A stretch of DNA of 64,000 nt from an uncultured Rhizobiaceae bacterium (GCA_951813045.1 CATOTF010000002.1:930001-994000), one strand, 5' to 3'. Shown: positions 50,241 through 60,850, counted from the stretch's first letter. Numbers and translations are program-made. Notes: generated by a model from the sequence alone, not told the origin.

Positions 50241-50445
50241 GGCAAATATGATTTTGTGTAATCTTAATGACCAATTTTAGCTCAAATTTGTTCCAAAAGT
50301 CGCAATTAACATGATGAATAAATCATGTTTTTATACGTCGAATAATGTTTGTAATTATTGGGCCCTGAGCCTAATGAACGCAAAACTCAAGAGATTCAGA
50401 TTGTAACTCTTGCTTCCTTAACCTTTTCAATTTACCAATGTGCCC

Positions 50446-50517
50446 ATGAATAAGCACACACTACTGCTAACCTTGAACCTGCTGCTTATTGGCGGCCGTC
50501 GGGTTGTGCGCACTTGA
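50446..50517 (+). CDS. Leu-rich leader peptide (leucine attenuator) of leuA, 23 aa
   Basis: ATG AAT AAG CAC ACA CTA CTG CTA ACC TTG AAC CTG CTG CTT ATT GGC GGC CGT CGG GTT GTG CGC ACT TGA = MNKHTLLLTLNLLLIGGRRVVRT*; 7 Leu in 23 residues; directly upstream of leuA. Confidence 0.88.
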   Translation: MNKHTLLLTLNLLLIGGRRVVRT

Positions 50518-50518
50518 A

Positions 50519-50564
50519 GGGGCGTCCGGCGGTCGAGATTTCCCGCTATATAGCTTAACGCCCC
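50519..50564 (+). promoter_or_regulatory. Hairpin GGGGCGT...ACGCCCC in leuA leader RNA
   Basis: Perfect 7-bp arms immediately after the leader peptide stop; not followed by a U-run. Confidence 0.5.
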
Positions 50565-50650
50565 AAAAACCATATGAAATACACACGTTTTGGAAATGCC
50601 TGCGCGAACCGTTGTTGGCAGTCTGGAACACTTTAGAAGGATGACTTCCC

Positions 50651-52339
50651 ATGGTTATGGAAGCCGCCAACAAATATACACCTTATCCTCAGGTTGGTTT
50701 GACTGATCGAGCCTGGCCTTCAAAAATAATTTCAGAAGCACCGGTATGGTGTTCCGTTGACCTTAGAGACGGAAATCAGGCGTTAATCGACCCGATGGGC
50801 CATGAGCGTAAGGCCCGCATGTTTGCGTTACTGCTCGATATGCAATTCAAAGAAATAGAAATTGGTTTTCCGTCTGCCAGCCAGACCGACTTCGATTTCG
50901 CCCGCTGGTGTGTGGAAGAGGGGAACGTTCCCAAGGACGTTGATCTTCAGGTCCTGGTTCAATGCAGGCCTGAATTGATTACTTGTACGTTTGAGAGCCT
51001 TGAGGGCGCGAAGACACCAATCGTGCACTTTTATAATTCGACCTCCGAATTACAACGCCGGGTGGTCTTTGGGCAGGATAGGGACGGTATTCAGTCGATT
51101 GCGACGGACGCCGCCAAAATGATTGTCGATATGGCTTCCGCCACTGCCGACGGGAAAGACAGCTATCGATATCAATATTCACCCGAGAGTTTCACCGGTA
51201 CTGAACTCGATTTCGCTCTGGATATTTGTAACGCCGTGGTTGAGGTGATTGATCCGACCCCGGAGAACAAATTGATCCTTAATCTGCCGGCAACTGTCGA
51301 AATGTCGACGCCGAATATTTACGCCGATCAAATTGAATGGATGTGCCGTCAGATTGATCGCCGTGATAGCGTGATTATCTCTCTTCACCCGCACAATGAC
51401 CGCGGCACGGGAATTGCGGCAACGGAACTGGGATTGATGGCCGGTGCGGACCGCGTTGAAGGAACGTTGTTTGGTAATGGCGAGCGCACTGGCAATGTCG
51501 ACGTGGTGACATTGGCGCTTAACATGTTGACACAGGGCGTCGATCCGAAAATGGATGTCAGCGATATTGAGCGGATCAAAGGTGTTTACGAACACTGCAA
51601 TCAGTTGAAAATTCCAGAACGGCACCCTTATGTGGGCGAACTTGTCTATACGGCATTTTCCGGCAGTCATCAGGACGCCATTAATAAGGGTATGAAAGCC
51701 CTTGAAAAGGCAAATAAAAACCTCTGGGAGGTGCCATATTTGCCGATTGATCCCCAGGATGTGGGGCGTTCCTATGAAGCTATTATTCGCATTAACTCCC
51801 AGTCAGGAAAAGGTGGAGTCGCATATGTTATGGAAGCGGACTATGGGCTGAAACTGCCCAGGAACCTGCAGGTCGAGATGCGAAATGACGTCCAACGCAT
51901 AACGGACGAGGAGGGGAAAGAGCTCCCTTCATCGGCAATACATGACCGTTTCACTGAGCGCTACATCGAGCAACTTGGAGCGCGGTTGAAATATATTGAC
52001 CACGCGACATTCACAGACCCGGATTCATCCGGCCGGATAGTTGAAGTAACGATCATCGAAAACGGCGCTCAAAAATGTATCAAGGGAAAAGGCAATGGAC
52101 CCGTTGACGGCTTTGTTGCGGCGTTGAACGAAAATTACGACCTTCAGTTGACGGTTGTTGATTATTCCGAACATTCACTTCAACAGGGCAGCGACGCGAC
52201 CGCCATCTGTTACATGGAAGTCGAAGACTCCCAAATTGGAAAGAAATGGTTTGGAGCCGGGATCAACTCAAACATTGTTGCAGCTTCTCTTGAAGCACTT
52301 GTCAGTGCCGCAAACCGGTCACTTGCTGGAGATATTTAA
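50651..52339 (+). CDS. leuA: 2-isopropylmalate synthase
   Basis: WCSVDLRDGNQALIDPMGHERKARMFALLLDMQFKEIEIGFPSASQTDFDF; HPHNDRGTGIAATELGLMAGADRVEGTLFGNGERTGNVD. Confidence 0.98.
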   Translation: MVMEAANKYTPYPQVGLTDRAWPSKIISEAPVWCSVDLRDGNQALIDPMGHERKARMFALLLDMQFKEIEIGFPSASQTDFDFARWCVEEGNVPKDVDLQVLVQCRPELITCTFESLEGAKTPIVHFYNSTSELQRRVVFGQDRDGIQSIATDAAKMIVDMASATADGKDSYRYQYSPESFTGTELDFALDICNAVVEVIDPTPENKLILNLPATVEMSTPNIYADQIEWMCRQIDRRDSVIISLHPHNDRGTGIAATELGLMAGADRVEGTLFGNGERTGNVDVVTLALNMLTQGVDPKMDVSDIERIKGVYEHCNQLKIPERHPYVGELVYTAFSGSHQDAINKGMKALEKANKNLWEVPYLPIDPQDVGRSYEAIIRINSQSGKGGVAYVMEADYGLKLPRNLQVEMRNDVQRITDEEGKELPSSAIHDRFTERYIEQLGARLKYIDHATFTDPDSSGRIVEVTIIENGAQKCIKGKGNGPVDGFVAALNENYDLQLTVVDYSEHSLQQGSDATAICYMEVEDSQIGKKWFGAGINSNIVAASLEALVSAANRSLAGDI

Positions 52340-52344
52340 AGCGT

Positions 52345-53112
52345 ATGGGGCTCTTTACTTATGCAATAGACAACAGCGACAGGATCGGTACGCCGGTCCT
52401 GTTTCTTCACGGGTTTGGAGGGCTAGGAGCTCAATGGCGCGGCTATCAGATGGCTGTGTCCTACAAAGCGCCGACATACGCTTTTGATCTGCCGGGGCAT
52501 GGGAAAAGCCTGGATTACCCTGAAGCTGGACCCCCGATCATCGCTGCACGGGCTGTTGTGCAAGAAATGGAGGAGCTTGGTATTGAGCAGGCCCACTTTG
52601 TCGGTCATTCGATGGGTGGCGCAATTGCCAGTCTCATCAGCCTTATCGCAAAAAACAAAGTGGCTAGTCTGACTTTACTGGCACCGGGTGGTTACGGGAG
52701 AGAATTTAATCATCCCCTGCTCATGAAATGGGCTGCGGCGAAGACCCGTGATGAATTGCAGGCGGTGATGCCCAATTTCTTTGGCCCAGACTACGAAATA
52801 CCTGAAAAAGTGTTTGATTTTCAATTTGAAGCCCGCAGTCGACCCGGCGCGGTTAAGTTGTTAATCACCATCGGTGAGGGTTTATCGAATGACGGAACGC
52901 AGGGCGTATTGCCTTTGGACGATATTATGTCCCAGTCCCTGCCGATATCGGTTGTTTGGGGTGAAGAAGATTCTGTCCTGCCAGTGTCACAGGGTCATGC
53001 ATTAAAAGACAAAGTTGATTTGCATATATTAAAGAGGGTTGGTCATTCGCCCGCAGAGGAAGCCGTAGAGGCTGTTCGGTCATTGATCTTAGAGCAAATC
53101 AAAAAAGACTAG
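52345..53112 (+). CDS. Alpha/beta hydrolase
   Basis: PVLFLHGFGGLGAQWRG; HFVGHSMGGAIASLIS (GHSMGG nucleophile elbow). Confidence 0.95.
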   Translation: MGLFTYAIDNSDRIGTPVLFLHGFGGLGAQWRGYQMAVSYKAPTYAFDLPGHGKSLDYPEAGPPIIAARAVVQEMEELGIEQAHFVGHSMGGAIASLISLIAKNKVASLTLLAPGGYGREFNHPLLMKWAAAKTRDELQAVMPNFFGPDYEIPEKVFDFQFEARSRPGAVKLLITIGEGLSNDGTQGVLPLDDIMSQSLPISVVWGEEDSVLPVSQGHALKDKVDLHILKRVGHSPAEEAVEAVRSLILEQIKKD

Positions 53113-53166
53113 GTTTCCGCTACGTAAGTGATAGCATTGCGGTGAATCAAGAACTGGATCGATCCC

Positions 53167-54768
53167 ATGCTGCCCATCACCTCACTTTCACTTCCTTCTG
53201 CCATAATCGGAGCAATTGCGTTTCTGTCGACCCCATTTGCCGCTTATGGCCAAAGTGTTGAAGAAATTGCCAATCAGTTGGAACGCAAAACTGTTGAGTA
53301 TGACGGGCGGTTTTTCCCAACAGCGCGGTTGAAAGGCGCTTACGAGCTGCGTGGGTTTGCGCCAATCTGGATGAGAAACGGCGTCCTTACTTCTGCTGGC
53401 GAAGAACTGGTTGACGAACTCACCAATTCATACCGTGACGGGCTGGACCCGTCGGAATATCTGGCTGGAATAAGAGGGTTTACCGAAACGCAAATTGACG
53501 ATTCAGATGCGGCTGGATTGGAGTTAGCGCTTAGCAATGCGTTTTTAAAATTCGGTCTGGACCTGTATTCCGGCTTCACCACCCCTTCGGTGACAGATCC
53601 AAATATTGTTATAAAACGAAAGAAATTGAATGCTGTACAGTGGCTGGAAGGCGCGGCCACAAATGGTGCTGCTGAAATGTATCGCGCGCTAAGACCCAGT
53701 CATCCACAATACGCGCAAATACGCCAAATGCTTGCCGGTTATCGATCATTATTGCTGCGTGGTGGTTGGGAGAAGATTTCAGAAGGTGCCACTTTAAAAC
53801 CGGGCATGTCCGACCCTCGCGTGGCAGAAATGCGGGCAAATCTCGCTGCCCGAGGCTATGATAATCTGGATGTGCCCGATTTGAATTTCTACGACGATGG
53901 CTTGAAAAGTGTTGTCGTTCATTTTCAACGGCGTCACGGCCTTGATGCGGACGGTGTCGCCGGACCTCAAACGTTTCGTGCAATGAGTTACTCAGCTGAA
54001 GATCGTGTAAAACAATTGGCCATTAATCTGGAGCGCTGGCGCTGGTTACCCCGCAATTTGGGGCCAACACATGTATTGGTTAATCAGGCCGGGTTTGAGC
54101 TGTTCATGGTAAAAAATGGTAAGACGATTGATAATCGTCGTGTCATTGTCGGAAAGCCGTACCATCAATCGCCGATGTTTTCAGATGAGATTATATACGC
54201 GGAGTTTAACCCTACCTGGACGGTTCCGGCATCCATTGCTGGCAAGGAAATGCTTCCAAAAATCCGCAACAACCCGAATTATCTGGAAAGCAAAGGATAC
54301 ACACTCTACACGAGCTGGTCAGGCTCTGCCAAACAAGCAAATCCCTACGCAATTGACTGGAGCACAGTTTCCTCCCGCAAGTTTCCCTATCGCATTGTGC
54401 AAGGCCCGGGGCCTCGAAATGCATTAGGCCGGGTAAAATTTATTTTTCCCAATAAATTCAGCGTGTACCTTCATGATACACCATCGAGAAGCCTGTTTTC
54501 GCGCACCGGAAGGGCATTTTCCCACGGTTGTATTCGCGTCGACAAACCTCTGGATTTCGCCCGCAAAATCTATGAGGCTCAGGGAGGATTGAAACCATCG
54601 AAAGTCTCGTCGATTATCGAAAGTAAGAAACAGACGCGCGTTAATTTGAAACGTAAGTTACCGGTGCATCTTGCCTACTTTACGGCCTGGATTGATGACG
54701 ACGGAATCCCGTTATTCTTTGACGATGTTTACAAGCGTGACCGGCTCGTTGGAAAATACCTGTTCTGA
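53167..54768 (+). CDS. L,D-transpeptidase family protein (YcbB/LdtD-like) with peptidoglycan-binding domain
   Basis: VVHFQRRHGLDADGVAGPQTFRAM; YkuD catalytic motif FSHGCIRVDKP. Confidence 0.94.
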   Translation: MLPITSLSLPSAIIGAIAFLSTPFAAYGQSVEEIANQLERKTVEYDGRFFPTARLKGAYELRGFAPIWMRNGVLTSAGEELVDELTNSYRDGLDPSEYLAGIRGFTETQIDDSDAAGLELALSNAFLKFGLDLYSGFTTPSVTDPNIVIKRKKLNAVQWLEGAATNGAAEMYRALRPSHPQYAQIRQMLAGYRSLLLRGGWEKISEGATLKPGMSDPRVAEMRANLAARGYDNLDVPDLNFYDDGLKSVVVHFQRRHGLDADGVAGPQTFRAMSYSAEDRVKQLAINLERWRWLPRNLGPTHVLVNQAGFELFMVKNGKTIDNRRVIVGKPYHQSPMFSDEIIYAEFNPTWTVPASIAGKEMLPKIRNNPNYLESKGYTLYTSWSGSAKQANPYAIDWSTVSSRKFPYRIVQGPGPRNALGRVKFIFPNKFSVYLHDTPSRSLFSRTGRAFSHGCIRVDKPLDFARKIYEAQGGLKPSKVSSIIESKKQTRVNLKRKLPVHLAYFTAWIDDDGIPLFFDDVYKRDRLVGKYLF

Positions 54769-54885
54769 CAATTCTTCAGCCAGGTTCGTGTTAACCAGGT
54801 TCTTTTCCAACCCTATTGTATGCCGTGAATTCATGCTAAGTTTCTGTTAACCAGTGTCCTTCAGTACAGAGTCAGGAACGGATAA

Positions 54886-55521
54886 ATGTCGGAATACGGT
54901 CAATATACCGGCCCGGGATCGGATATTAAGCGGAGCTTGAAGGCGACTGTTTCGGCGATCAAAAACCGTCGGGCGGACCAAGATGATGTTGTTGTTGAGT
55001 TGAAAGCGGCTGAAAACGCACGTCTGGAATTGCTGGCTACTGAACTTCAACCCATTATCTCGGAAATTGATGAAACTGACGAGCGCTTTGATTTTGCATT
55101 GAGTAAAGGTCGAAAGTCGCGCCTGTGGATTGATATGTCATCATTCATTGCGATGGGTCAGGACAAGCGCCACTATCGCTTTTTGAAAGATACCCGCATG
55201 GGCAGGTTGGTTCTGGCTGAAACCGACGACATGATAAAAATGGCGGATGTAGTTTCGGAATATATTGCTGAAAAGGTTTTGGACCGCGAGCGTATGCTCG
55301 ACGACGAATGGGTATATCTCAGGGATTTGTCCGAGCAGGCTAAGCAACAAAAATCAGCTGACCCTTATGAGCCAGCACCTTCCGAACAACCGTTGGTTCG
55401 AACTGAAAATCCCAATCGCCCGAGGCGACTGCGAGGATTTTTATGGTTCCTGTTTGGGGTGGTTTGCAGCCTGATCATTCTAGTTGCAGCTGCATTCATT
55501 CTTGCTCCGGATGCGTTTTAA
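54886..55521 (+). CDS. Hypothetical protein with C-terminal TM segment
   Basis: C-terminal FLWFLFGVVCSLIILVAAAFILAPDAF; no recognised domain. Confidence 0.65.
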   Translation: MSEYGQYTGPGSDIKRSLKATVSAIKNRRADQDDVVVELKAAENARLELLATELQPIISEIDETDERFDFALSKGRKSRLWIDMSSFIAMGQDKRHYRFLKDTRMGRLVLAETDDMIKMADVVSEYIAEKVLDRERMLDDEWVYLRDLSEQAKQQKSADPYEPAPSEQPLVRTENPNRPRRLRGFLWFLFGVVCSLIILVAAAFILAPDAF

Positions 55522-56450
55522 CTGCTGGTCATCAGTTTTCCGTTTGACCATAGCTTGGTCTGGCTGATTTGGTGAACGCCCGACTGAGACGCAGCATACC
55601 CATGTTCACTCCAGTCGCAGGACCAATTTTCCGGGCTCCCGGTGATTTCGAATAAATTATATCGAGCGGGGGGGCGATGATGACCCGACGCTTGCGTGTT
55701 CAAATTATGGCTGGCTGAGGGCACGCCAATGACAGGGGCGTCGTTGTCGCCCCCTGAAATGGTTTGAAAACTGTCAATATGCGTGTGCCCATGAAGAATG
55801 AGCTCTGCGCCACAATCATCAATCATTCTGCGAAATCGTTCCGCGTTGACCAGTCGCTTGTGCCAACTCGTTGCCTCTTTGAAAGGAGGGTGATGGATAA
55901 GGACCACACGAAACTGACCCGCTGCTTTTTCTCGATCCAGTAACAGTCTCGTTGCTCTATCCTGTTGCCTGTCAAAATACCCTGTTGCCATGAAGGGAGC
56001 GGTGGCCTTGCCAGAATTGGTAGCGATGATTGAGATGTTTCCTCGTCTGCGCAGGTAAGGAAATAGGTGTTCCGGATCAGGTTCATCACCAGTCACATAG
56101 GGTTTCCATTCGGACAACCCATGTTTTAGTGCACCGGGAACATAAGCGTCGTGATTGCCCGGAATGACCGATACACTTTCACCAGGACCGAGCTGGCTTA
56201 ACCAACAGGATGTTTTTTCGAACTCTTCTTCCAGTGCAAGATTCACAAGATCACCGGTCACCGCGATATGATCAGGGTTTTGGTGTTTTATGTGGGCAAC
56301 AAGACCATCCAGAACGTTATCTTGCATGGCGCCGCCACGGTTCAACTTCCAATTCAAGTAGCCGGTAATGCGTTTTGAAATCAACTCTGAAAACCTGACC
56401 GGCGGCAGAGGTGATAGATGAACATCCGACAGATGAGCAAGCTTGAACAT
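55518..56450 (-). CDS. Metallophosphoesterase (calcineurin-like)
   Basis: LAHLSDVHLSPLP; HIAVTGDLVNLA; VIPGNHDAYVP; LILHGHTHIDSF. Confidence 0.96.
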   Translation of the reverse strand: MFKLAHLSDVHLSPLPPVRFSELISKRITGYLNWKLNRGGAMQDNVLDGLVAHIKHQNPDHIAVTGDLVNLALEEEFEKTSCWLSQLGPGESVSVIPGNHDAYVPGALKHGLSEWKPYVTGDEPDPEHLFPYLRRRGNISIIATNSGKATAPFMATGYFDRQQDRATRLLLDREKAAGQFRVVLIHHPPFKEATSWHKRLVNAERFRRMIDDCGAELILHGHTHIDSFQTISGGDNDAPVIGVPSASHNLNTQASGHHRPPARYNLFEITGSPENWSCDWSEHGYAASQSGVHQISQTKLWSNGKLMTSS

Positions 56451-56506
56451 GTAATTCGCCGGGCCTTGAGGTGTGAAGTCGCGATTGATCTTAAAAACTG
56501 TTACGA

Positions 56507-57007
56507 TTGACCATGCAATATCTGTTTAAACTCATTCGTTCGCTCCCGACACCTTTACGCAAAACCCTGCAATTTGGTTTTGCTCTACTTACTCGCGCCA
56601 TGACATTGGGTGTACGCATTATCGTGCGTAATCGGAATGGTGATATCCTCCTTGTCGAACACACATACGTTGGAGGGTGGCATTTGCCGGGGGGCGGTGT
56701 GGAAAGGAAAGAAACGTTTGCTCAAGCTGCGCAAAGGGAATTGCTTCAGGAAACTGGCGTGGTGCCGGTCGAAAAGCTCAGGCATCTGCATACATTCGGC
56801 AACTTTGAGGTGAGCCGATTTGACCATGTAGCCTTATTTATCTGCCCTGACTGGGAATGGGCTAATGAGAAAGAGCGACCAACAGACTATGAAATCGCCC
56901 AAGCAGAATTTTTTCCAACCACCGATCTTCCTTCAAATATCGACAGAAGAACCCACAATCACGTGCGGACTTATCTGGAAAATGGGGAATTCTCAGATAT
57001 CTGGTGA
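56507..57007 (+). CDS. NUDIX hydrolase
   Basis: Nudix box GGGVERKETFAQAAQRELLQETGV. Confidence 0.95.
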   Translation: MTMQYLFKLIRSLPTPLRKTLQFGFALLTRAMTLGVRIIVRNRNGDILLVEHTYVGGWHLPGGGVERKETFAQAAQRELLQETGVVPVEKLRHLHTFGNFEVSRFDHVALFICPDWEWANEKERPTDYEIAQAEFFPTTDLPSNIDRRTHNHVRTYLENGEFSDIW

Positions 57008-57009
57008 CG

Positions 57010-57996
57010 TTATTCGTTAAATCTTCCACGATTGTGGGGAAGGGCGAAATCGACATCAGGACCGGCAGGCACTATTCTGGTTGGGTTTACAGATTCATGG
57101 CTGCTGTAATAATGCTTCTTGATGTGCTCCATATTGATGGTCTCACTGACCCCCGGCCATTGATACAATTGTCGCGTATAATTTGAGAGATTTGGATAAT
57201 CTATGATGCGTTTTTTGTTGCATTTAAAATGGCCAACATAGACGGGATCAAACCGGATTAACGTTGTAAAAAGTCGCCAGTCAGCCTCGGTGATTTGGTC
57301 ACCTGCCAAAAAAGCTTGCCTATCGAGAATGCCTTCCAACCAATCAAGCGTGTCGAACAATGGTGCGACAGCTTCATCATAAGCTGACTGGGTGGTGGCA
57401 AATCCGCATTTGTAAACGCCGTTGTTCAGCGTGTTGTAAATGCGGTCATTTACTTCGTCGATCTGTGGTCGCAGTGTTTCTTGATAGAAATCCTGGTCAT
57501 TGTTTGTAAGTCGGTCGAACGCGCTGTTGAACATGCGAATTATTTCGCTTGATTCATTAGACACGATCTTGCCGCTTTGTTTGTCCCAGAGTACGGGCAC
57601 CGTAACACGCCCAGTATAGTCCGGTCTTGAGCGGGTATATATTTGGTGCATTCGTGTGGACCCGAACAAATTGTCGCGTGTATCGGAGCCGTCTTCTTGA
57701 GAGAAGGTCCAGCCTTCGTCTCCCATAAAATGGTCAACCACCGATACACTTATGGCGTTCTCCAAGCCTTTCAGTTTTCGAAAAATCGCTGCCCGGTTTG
57801 CCCATGGACATGCGTGGGAAATGTAAAGGTGGTATCGGTCTGCTTCGGCCTTAAATCCGGCTTCGCCACTTGGGCCAGCGGTGCCGTCTGGGGTGATCCA
57901 ATTGCGAAATCCGGCATCGTTACGAACGAACTTACCGCCGGAATTTTTCGTGTCGTACCATTGATCCTGCCAAACACCGTCAACTAGTAATCCCAT
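57010..57996 (-). CDS. Glutathionyl-hydroquinone reductase-like GST (YqjG/ECM4 family)
   Basis: RYHLYISHACPWANRAAIFRKLKGLE; FAGDQITEADWRLFTTLIRFDPVYVGHFKCN; start refined to 57996. Confidence 0.94.
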   Translation of the reverse strand: MGLLVDGVWQDQWYDTKNSGGKFVRNDAGFRNWITPDGTAGPSGEAGFKAEADRYHLYISHACPWANRAAIFRKLKGLENAISVSVVDHFMGDEGWTFSQEDGSDTRDNLFGSTRMHQIYTRSRPDYTGRVTVPVLWDKQSGKIVSNESSEIIRMFNSAFDRLTNNDQDFYQETLRPQIDEVNDRIYNTLNNGVYKCGFATTQSAYDEAVAPLFDTLDWLEGILDRQAFLAGDQITEADWRLFTTLIRFDPVYVGHFKCNKKRIIDYPNLSNYTRQLYQWPGVSETINMEHIKKHYYSSHESVNPTRIVPAGPDVDFALPHNRGRFNE

Positions 57997-58247
57997 ATTT
58001 TCATTCCCAAAATTCGTGAAGATGCGAATCGTAGAATGGCATGGATATTCCTGCAAGCCTGAAGCATCTGGACGCCGTCCCAATCTCGTGATAATTGGGT
58101 GGTTTGAAGGAGTGTTTCAATGTTGAAACTGGTTCGGAAGTTACGACGACGAATTTTCTAGACGTCCCGGCTCGTCCGGCGACGTGTGCTGAGCGCTGTA
58201 CAAACCTGATACAGCCCACCTGAAATTCCTGTCTTACCGGACCCATC

Positions 58248-58757
58248 ATGCAAAACATTGACCCAATAATTCGGCCAGAAATGGCCGAAGACGCCCTTGA
58301 AATAAAACTTATTACAGCCAAAATATTCGGTCCGGGCATGAGGGCACGAGCTGCTTATTATCTTCGAGAGGGTGTACCTCATGAGATGAGGTTGTCATTC
58401 GTTGCTGAACTGGGTGGTGAAATTATTGGGTCCGTTCGACTAACCTGTTTTATGTGGGGAGATAATACGGCTTTGATGTTGGGCCCGCTCGGCGTTTTGC
58501 CGCAATATAAAGGGCAAGGGGTCGGTCGGAGCCTGATGTTCAAAGCCATCAATGAAGCTAAATCAAACGTCGCCGACGGTGGTCCACCAATTGTTATGCT
58601 GGTTGGTGACCTTGATTATTATAAACCGTTTGGCTTTTCACGCATTGAAGCAGATAAAATTTTATTGCCGCGTCCGGCTGATCCTCAAAGAGTTCTGAAA
58701 TGTGAACTTGTTGATGGCGTAGCCAACCAATTTCAAGGCGCAGCCACACGACTTTAA
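58248..58757 (+). CDS. GNAT family N-acetyltransferase
   Basis: LGPLGVLPQYKGQGVGRSLMFKAINEAK; VMLVGDLDYYKPFGF. Confidence 0.95.
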   Translation: MQNIDPIIRPEMAEDALEIKLITAKIFGPGMRARAAYYLREGVPHEMRLSFVAELGGEIIGSVRLTCFMWGDNTALMLGPLGVLPQYKGQGVGRSLMFKAINEAKSNVADGGPPIVMLVGDLDYYKPFGFSRIEADKILLPRPADPQRVLKCELVDGVANQFQGAATRL

Positions 58758-60850
58758 CGCCCTTCTCTGGCCCACATACCGGCCATTGCGAGGAGGAGTA
58801 TTCCCAGACCAAGGAATCCCGCTAGAAGTGGAACCTGCGTAACGCCCTTTAAAATGCTTGCATCGGTGGTACGCAGCCCCATCCAGTTATTCCCGCGGGT
58901 TACACCGGAGCCCCGTATGGGGACAACGCGGGGAAGGGATGAAACGACATTTTCTTTCGCTAACCGTTTGATAAACCCACCGGTCTGTTCGACGATATTG
59001 GTTAGTTTTGCAGTTGTAGAAACAATATCTGCATATTCCTGAGGGTTGGCAGGTCCAACATGGGTCAATGCTGTCAATTCGCCGTTGGCGGCACGGAAGA
59101 GCCCCAGGGAATCAGCAGTATGTTCTGCAACAAACTTCCCGTCTCCCTTATCGACAAATGTCAGTGACAGATTGTCTCCACCTGGTGATATCAGGTCCAA
59201 CGTGCCCGGATCGTCACCCATCGTTTGGCGTTCAAAAATCAGTTTGTTACCGCTTGTTCTCGCGGTAAGAGCCTCTTCATCCAGCTCGGGTTCCTTCATC
59301 AACCAGTGGCCTAGCCTGCGCAGTAATTGGGTGTGGGGGCCGCCACCCTCAAAACCGCGGGCCCAGAGCCATACGTGGTCTGACATCAACATGGCGATAC
59401 GGCCTTTTCCCGGTCGGTTGAGCACCAGCAGAGGTTTGTCCTCAGCACCGTTCATTATCACATCCCCTTGCGGGCTTTCGCCATCAATCAGCCGGAACCA
59501 GCGGCTCCAATCCGCAGGTTTTTCTGAGTCTCGCGGTTGCATGCCTGTTAAGCCGCGCGTGACCGGGTGCCGTCGACCGGCTTCAGAAACTGCTGGCCTA
59601 AACGGAGCTTCCGAGATGTTCCCGGTCGGTTCAATGGGAAGGACAGGCGCCAGTGGGGTTCTATGTATGCTGGCCACATCCGCATGTTCCGGCCCCGCGG
59701 CGATCAATATTGCCCCACCGTCAGTTAGATAACGTGCAATATTATCAAAATAGAGGACGGGCAGAACACCGCGCCGCTTGTAGCGGTCAAAAATGATGAG
59801 GTCGAATTCGTCTATCTTTTCGATAAACAGTTCGCGGGTGGGGAATGCAATGAGCGACAACTGATTTATTGGCGTACCGTCCTGCTTTTCCGGTGGTCGC
59901 AGAATGGTGAAATGCACAAGGTCAACCGAAGCGTCCGATTTCAACAGGTTCCGCCAGGTGCGTTCGCCCGCGTGTGGCTCGCCGGATACCAGTAATACGC
60001 GTAGGTTTTCCCGAATGCCTTCAAGAACAGTAAATGCCTGATTGTTGACCGGTGTGATTTCGCCATCCACTACATCAGCGCGCATTTCAATAACGTTCTT
60101 GCCACCATGGGGAACGTCAAAAAAGAAGCTGGCGTCTTCCCCCGGTAATACCTGTTCGATGGCGACGAGTTCACCGTCGATCAAAATGCGTACTTCGACG
60201 AGTTCACCCGCAGTGTCGATATTTGTGTCGATCACAGAATAGATAATTTCCTGATTACCTTTTACGATTCCAAAACGCGGCGCCCGTTTGATGAGCAAAC
60301 GTCTGTCCCGGTCATTGGCGCTACCTGTAATCAATCCGTGAACGGGTGCTGAAAATCCCAGTTCATCCAGTCGCTCCGGCACATCGTGAATTTGACCGTC
60401 AGACAGGAGAATTGCGACGCCAACCTGTTCGGGGGGAACATCCTGCAACGCGGATTTGAGCGCACCAAACAAAGCTGACGATGCGTCCCCTGTTTCCGCT
60501 CCTCCATTGCGTGCAATAACTTCGCGTACATCATATTGGGGAAAACGCTCTAAAAGCGCCTTTAACCCATCATGAGCCTGTTTTGTTTGTTGGTCACGCC
60601 CATCAAACTTTTGGCTATCCGTTTCATCGACGACGAGCGCCACAACTGTTTTGAGTGGTTCCCTGTCTTCCTGGATTAGTGATGGATTGAACAAGGAGAG
60701 CGCCAGCAATACCCAAGCCGCCAGTCGCAACCAACCCCCTCTTACACGGCGTAATAATCCGTACAATACGAACAAGCCAGCAATTGATGCGAGAGCGACG
60801 ATCACCTGCCAGGGAAACAGTGGCGCAAAGCTGATGGACCAGGCGTTCAT
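58754..60850 (-). CDS. Membrane protein of BatA/DUF4159 cluster (VWA/glutamine amidotransferase-like)
   Basis: TMs at both ends, LSDGQIHDVPERLDELG, YLTDGGAILIAAGPEHADVAS; 4-bp overlap with the upstream gene. Confidence 0.75.
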   Translation of the reverse strand: MNAWSISFAPLFPWQVIVALASIAGLFVLYGLLRRVRGGWLRLAAWVLLALSLFNPSLIQEDREPLKTVVALVVDETDSQKFDGRDQQTKQAHDGLKALLERFPQYDVREVIARNGGAETGDASSALFGALKSALQDVPPEQVGVAILLSDGQIHDVPERLDELGFSAPVHGLITGSANDRDRRLLIKRAPRFGIVKGNQEIIYSVIDTNIDTAGELVEVRILIDGELVAIEQVLPGEDASFFFDVPHGGKNVIEMRADVVDGEITPVNNQAFTVLEGIRENLRVLLVSGEPHAGERTWRNLLKSDASVDLVHFTILRPPEKQDGTPINQLSLIAFPTRELFIEKIDEFDLIIFDRYKRRGVLPVLYFDNIARYLTDGGAILIAAGPEHADVASIHRTPLAPVLPIEPTGNISEAPFRPAVSEAGRRHPVTRGLTGMQPRDSEKPADWSRWFRLIDGESPQGDVIMNGAEDKPLLVLNRPGKGRIAMLMSDHVWLWARGFEGGGPHTQLLRRLGHWLMKEPELDEEALTARTSGNKLIFERQTMGDDPGTLDLISPGGDNLSLTFVDKGDGKFVAEHTADSLGLFRAANGELTALTHVGPANPQEYADIVSTTAKLTNIVEQTGGFIKRLAKENVVSSLPRVVPIRGSGVTRGNNWMGLRTTDASILKGVTQVPLLAGFLGLGILLLAMAGMWAREGR

